DNA of 64,000 nucleotides from Candidatus Tepidiaquacellales bacterium OLB4/UTCHB1 (GTDB lineage: Bacteria; Bacteroidota; Ignavibacteria; Tepidaquicellales; Tepidaquicellaceae): assembly GCA_002050165.1 (NCBI GenBank), contig MWSW01000011.1, positions 1 through 64,000 of the forward strand, written 5' to 3'. Shown in pieces: positions 62,226 to 64,000 of this stretch. The notes under the pieces are model-generated. The model made no database searches. It was not told the DNA's origin and saw only the letters and a program-made list of their open reading frames with translations. Within the stretch, counting starts at the first letter, position 1. Every line of letters begins with the position of its first letter. The position numbers and the translations under genes were made by a program.

Positions 62226-64000
62226 GTGCTAAAACCTCTTTTATCCTACTTGAGAAAATTACGATACATTATATTTTTATCTGTTTCAGTTTTATTGATA
62301 TTAATTGCATCGTATTCTTATTACAGTTACTCCAGAAACAGGATTTACAATGATTACACGCATCACCTAAGATTAACAACAGACTTTAAAAAAAATCAAA
62401 TCTATGATTGGTTAAAGGAGAGAAAAGCCAATAGCAAGGTAATATCATCTCAGCCCGGTGTGATAAAAGAAGTAACCGAATTACTGAAAGATACATCAAA
62501 TTCTTCTGTTAAAGAAAACATAAAATCCCTCCTTAATCTCGCAAGGATTGAATACCAATATAATAATATTTTTATCTCAACACTTGACGGGAAAATCCTG
62601 CTTAGCGTTAAAGAATCCTCTCGCGATATTATAAATGAGTTGAGTAGCATTAACTTTAAATCAGTTTCAAAAGACAGTATAATCATTTCAAAAGTTAATA
62701 GCCCGGGGATTACAAATGAAATCAATCTTGAGTTTATTACACCAATTTCCGGTAGTGATGGTAAACCGATAGCTGCTTTTATATTGCAGGTTGTTCCAGC
62801 TCAATACCTGAATGATAATTTTTCAGACATTTCATACATCAATGAAAGTGGCGAAATTTTAATTTTATACGCTACAGGTGATAGTATATTTTATCTGAAC
62901 AAAACAAGCTTAGCGATTAATGGAAATAAAATTATAGGTGCACCGATATCGGATACAAATTTAAGTGGTGTAAAAGCAGTTCTTGGGCAGCGGGGAATTA
63001 CAACCGCAATGGATTACAGGGGAGAGGTTGTTTTTTCTTATCTGGATGAGATTCCGGGAGCACCATTCTACATTGTAGTTAAGTTTGACGATAACGAATT
63101 AGTATCAGAACTGAATTTTTATACTGCGATAGTAGTAATTTCGGGTACCTCCGTTATTCTGATTTTAATTCTCGCTTTGGGTTATATGTACAGTTCGAGG
63201 CAGCATGCGTTGTATAAAAATCTCTTTCTTGCCGAAAAGGAATCGCGCGAGCAGGAAGAGGAATATAAAACTACTTTATACAGCATAGGCGACGGAGTCA
63301 TCACTACCGATAAAGCGGGGATAATAAAACAAATGAACCTCAATGCCGAAAAGCTTACCGGATACACCGAAATTGAAGCAGTCGGGAATGAACTAAATAA
63401 AATTTTTAAGATTGTTAATGAAGTTACGGGTGAACCGATTGACGACTTAGCGGCAGAAATTATCAACGGGAGGAAATCAATTCCTTTAGCCAATAATACT
63501 TTGCTGATATCTAAGGATGGAAAGAGAATTCCGATTTCAGATAGCGGATCACCCGTCATTAACGATGAAGGGCAAATCACCGGTGTTGTGATTGTTTTTC
63601 ACGACCAATCGAAAGAGCGGGAAATTAAAAATCGTTTGCTTGAATCCGAAAGAAGGTTATCCACAATGATTGATAATATCCCGGGACTTGTGTACAGGTG
63701 TCAGAATAATGAAAACTGGACTATGGAATTTATTAGTCATGGCTCAGCTTACTTAACGGGATACGAACCGTGGGAGCTTATAAATGACAAGGTGATTGCT
63801 TACAATGATATTATATTCGAGGAAGACCGGGAATACGTTCGGGAGAATGTGAATCAGGCTTGCAATAAAACAAAGTCTGCATTTGAAATAGAGTACAGAA
63901 TAATTACGAAATCAGGTGAAATGAGATGGGTCTGGGAAAAAGGTACGTGCGTTTACGATGGTAACGGAGAACTTATCGCAATTGAGGGGATAATATTCAA
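62226..64000 (+). CDS. PAS-domain membrane sensor, 3' end outside the window
   Basis: An open frame runs from a GTG at 62226 (or a TTG at 62250) to the end of the window, about 590 codons, and the stop lies beyond. The product has a transmembrane helix near residues 15-33, then a periplasmic sensor of about 250 residues with Cache-like character. A second helix (VVISGTSVILILILALGYM) lies near residue 305. Two PAS domains follow, with SIGDGVITTDKAGIIKQMN and, later, WTMEFISHGSAYLTGYEPWEL, the second ending in a PAC-like EYRIITKSGEMRWVWEKG. A histidine kinase or diguanylate cyclase domain would be expected next. A stop at 62208 rules out a start further upstream. Confidence 0.85.
   Translation, partial: MLKPLLSYLRKLRYIIFLSVSVLLILIASYSYYSYSRNRIYNDYTHHLRLTTDFKKNQIYDWLKERKANSKVISSQPGVIKEVTELLKDTSNSSVKENIKSLLNLARIEYQYNNIFISTLDGKILLSVKESSRDIINELSSINFKSVSKDSIIISKVNSPGITNEINLEFITPISGSDGKPIAAFILQVVPAQYLNDNFSDISYINESGEILILYATGDSIFYLNKTSLAINGNKIIGAPISDTNLSGVKAVLGQRGITTAMDYRGEVVFSYLDEIPGAPFYIVVKFDDNELVSELNFYTAIVVISGTSVILILILALGYMYSSRQHALYKNLFLAEKESREQEEEYKTTLYSIGDGVITTDKAGIIKQMNLNAEKLTGYTEIEAVGNELNKIFKIVNEVTGEPIDDLAAEIINGRKSIPLANNTLLISKDGKRIPISDSGSPVINDEGQITGVVIVFHDQSKEREIKNRLLESERRLSTMIDNIPGLVYRCQNNENWTMEFISHGSAYLTGYEPWELINDKVIAYNDIIFEEDREYVRENVNQACNKTKSAFEIEYRIITKSGEMRWVWEKGTCVYDGNGELIAIEGIIF

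Noticed and set aside
1-64000. CRISPR arrays, transposases, prophage genes and rRNA operons
   Set aside because: No regularly spaced repeats, transposase motifs, phage structural genes or rRNA sequences were seen on reading both strands.

Overview
The window looks like chromosome from a member of the Bacteroidota/Chlorobi (FCB) group, most likely an Ignavibacteria-like lineage. Three large secreted proteins end in a type IX secretion (T9SS) sorting domain with the QNFPNPFNPTT-type motif. There are also a PhoB/PhoR pair, tandem TPM-domain proteins, MauE/DoxX-type redox membrane proteins, an LptD-like protein and AT-rich intergenic DNA. No rRNA operon, CRISPR array, prophage or transposase was seen. 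The placement rests on protein features alone.

Layout. 1-4.2 kb: tail of an upstream gene, two terminators, a DUF1573 protein and a large T9SS substrate. 4.3-10.6 kb: mostly minus-strand genes (MauE/DoxX plus rhodanese pair, ruvB, Nudix-NfeD-stomatin cluster, FKBP lipoprotein, small lipoprotein, PHA-granule-like protein). 10.7-14.7 kb: M15 peptidase facing an aminotransferase-obgE-surE operon. 14.9-24.2 kb: two T9SS cargo proteins, amidohydrolase, lipoprotein, M1 aminopeptidase, HU protein and a fatty-acid-hydroxylase-type membrane enzyme.

24.3-29.7 kb is the one clearly accessory region. An intact type III restriction-modification system (XRE regulator, Mod, Res) is read on the minus strand. 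Beyond it lie GC-rich palindromes, a truncated HsdR N-terminus, a non-coding filler segment and a fragment of an SMC/AAA-type ATPase. The region abuts the 3' end of tRNA-Ser(CGA). I read it as a layered defence island with one working system and remnants of at least two others.

29.9-31.5 kb: two minus-strand tRNA-Ser genes (CGA, GGA) flank msrB and a glutamine amidotransferase gene. 31.5-38.5 kb: EVE protein, UvrD/PcrA helicase, rlmN, adk, a STAS protein and an ExbB-ExbD-ExbD energy-transducing cluster. 38.5-43.1 kb: TPM-TPM-LptD-like-dapF gene train. 43.1-46.6 kb: glycosyltransferase and sensor kinase. 46.7-54.2 kb: FecCD permease, mnmE, tmk, S41 protease, purK, DUF2007 protein, M19 dipeptidase. 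54.2-57.7 kb: SprT-like protein, PhoR/PhoB-like pair, Gfo/Idh/MocA oxidoreductase. Then the SRP RNA, an LptF/G permease, kbl, a mitochondrial-type citrate synthase and a PAS sensor gene cut by the window end.

Most of the window is housekeeping. I did not find a convincing new multi-gene system. The points most worth a second look are the layered defence island, the glycosyltransferase gene whose first membrane helix lies upstream of any normal start codon, the Nudix box with swapped charges, and the eukaryote-like citrate synthase.
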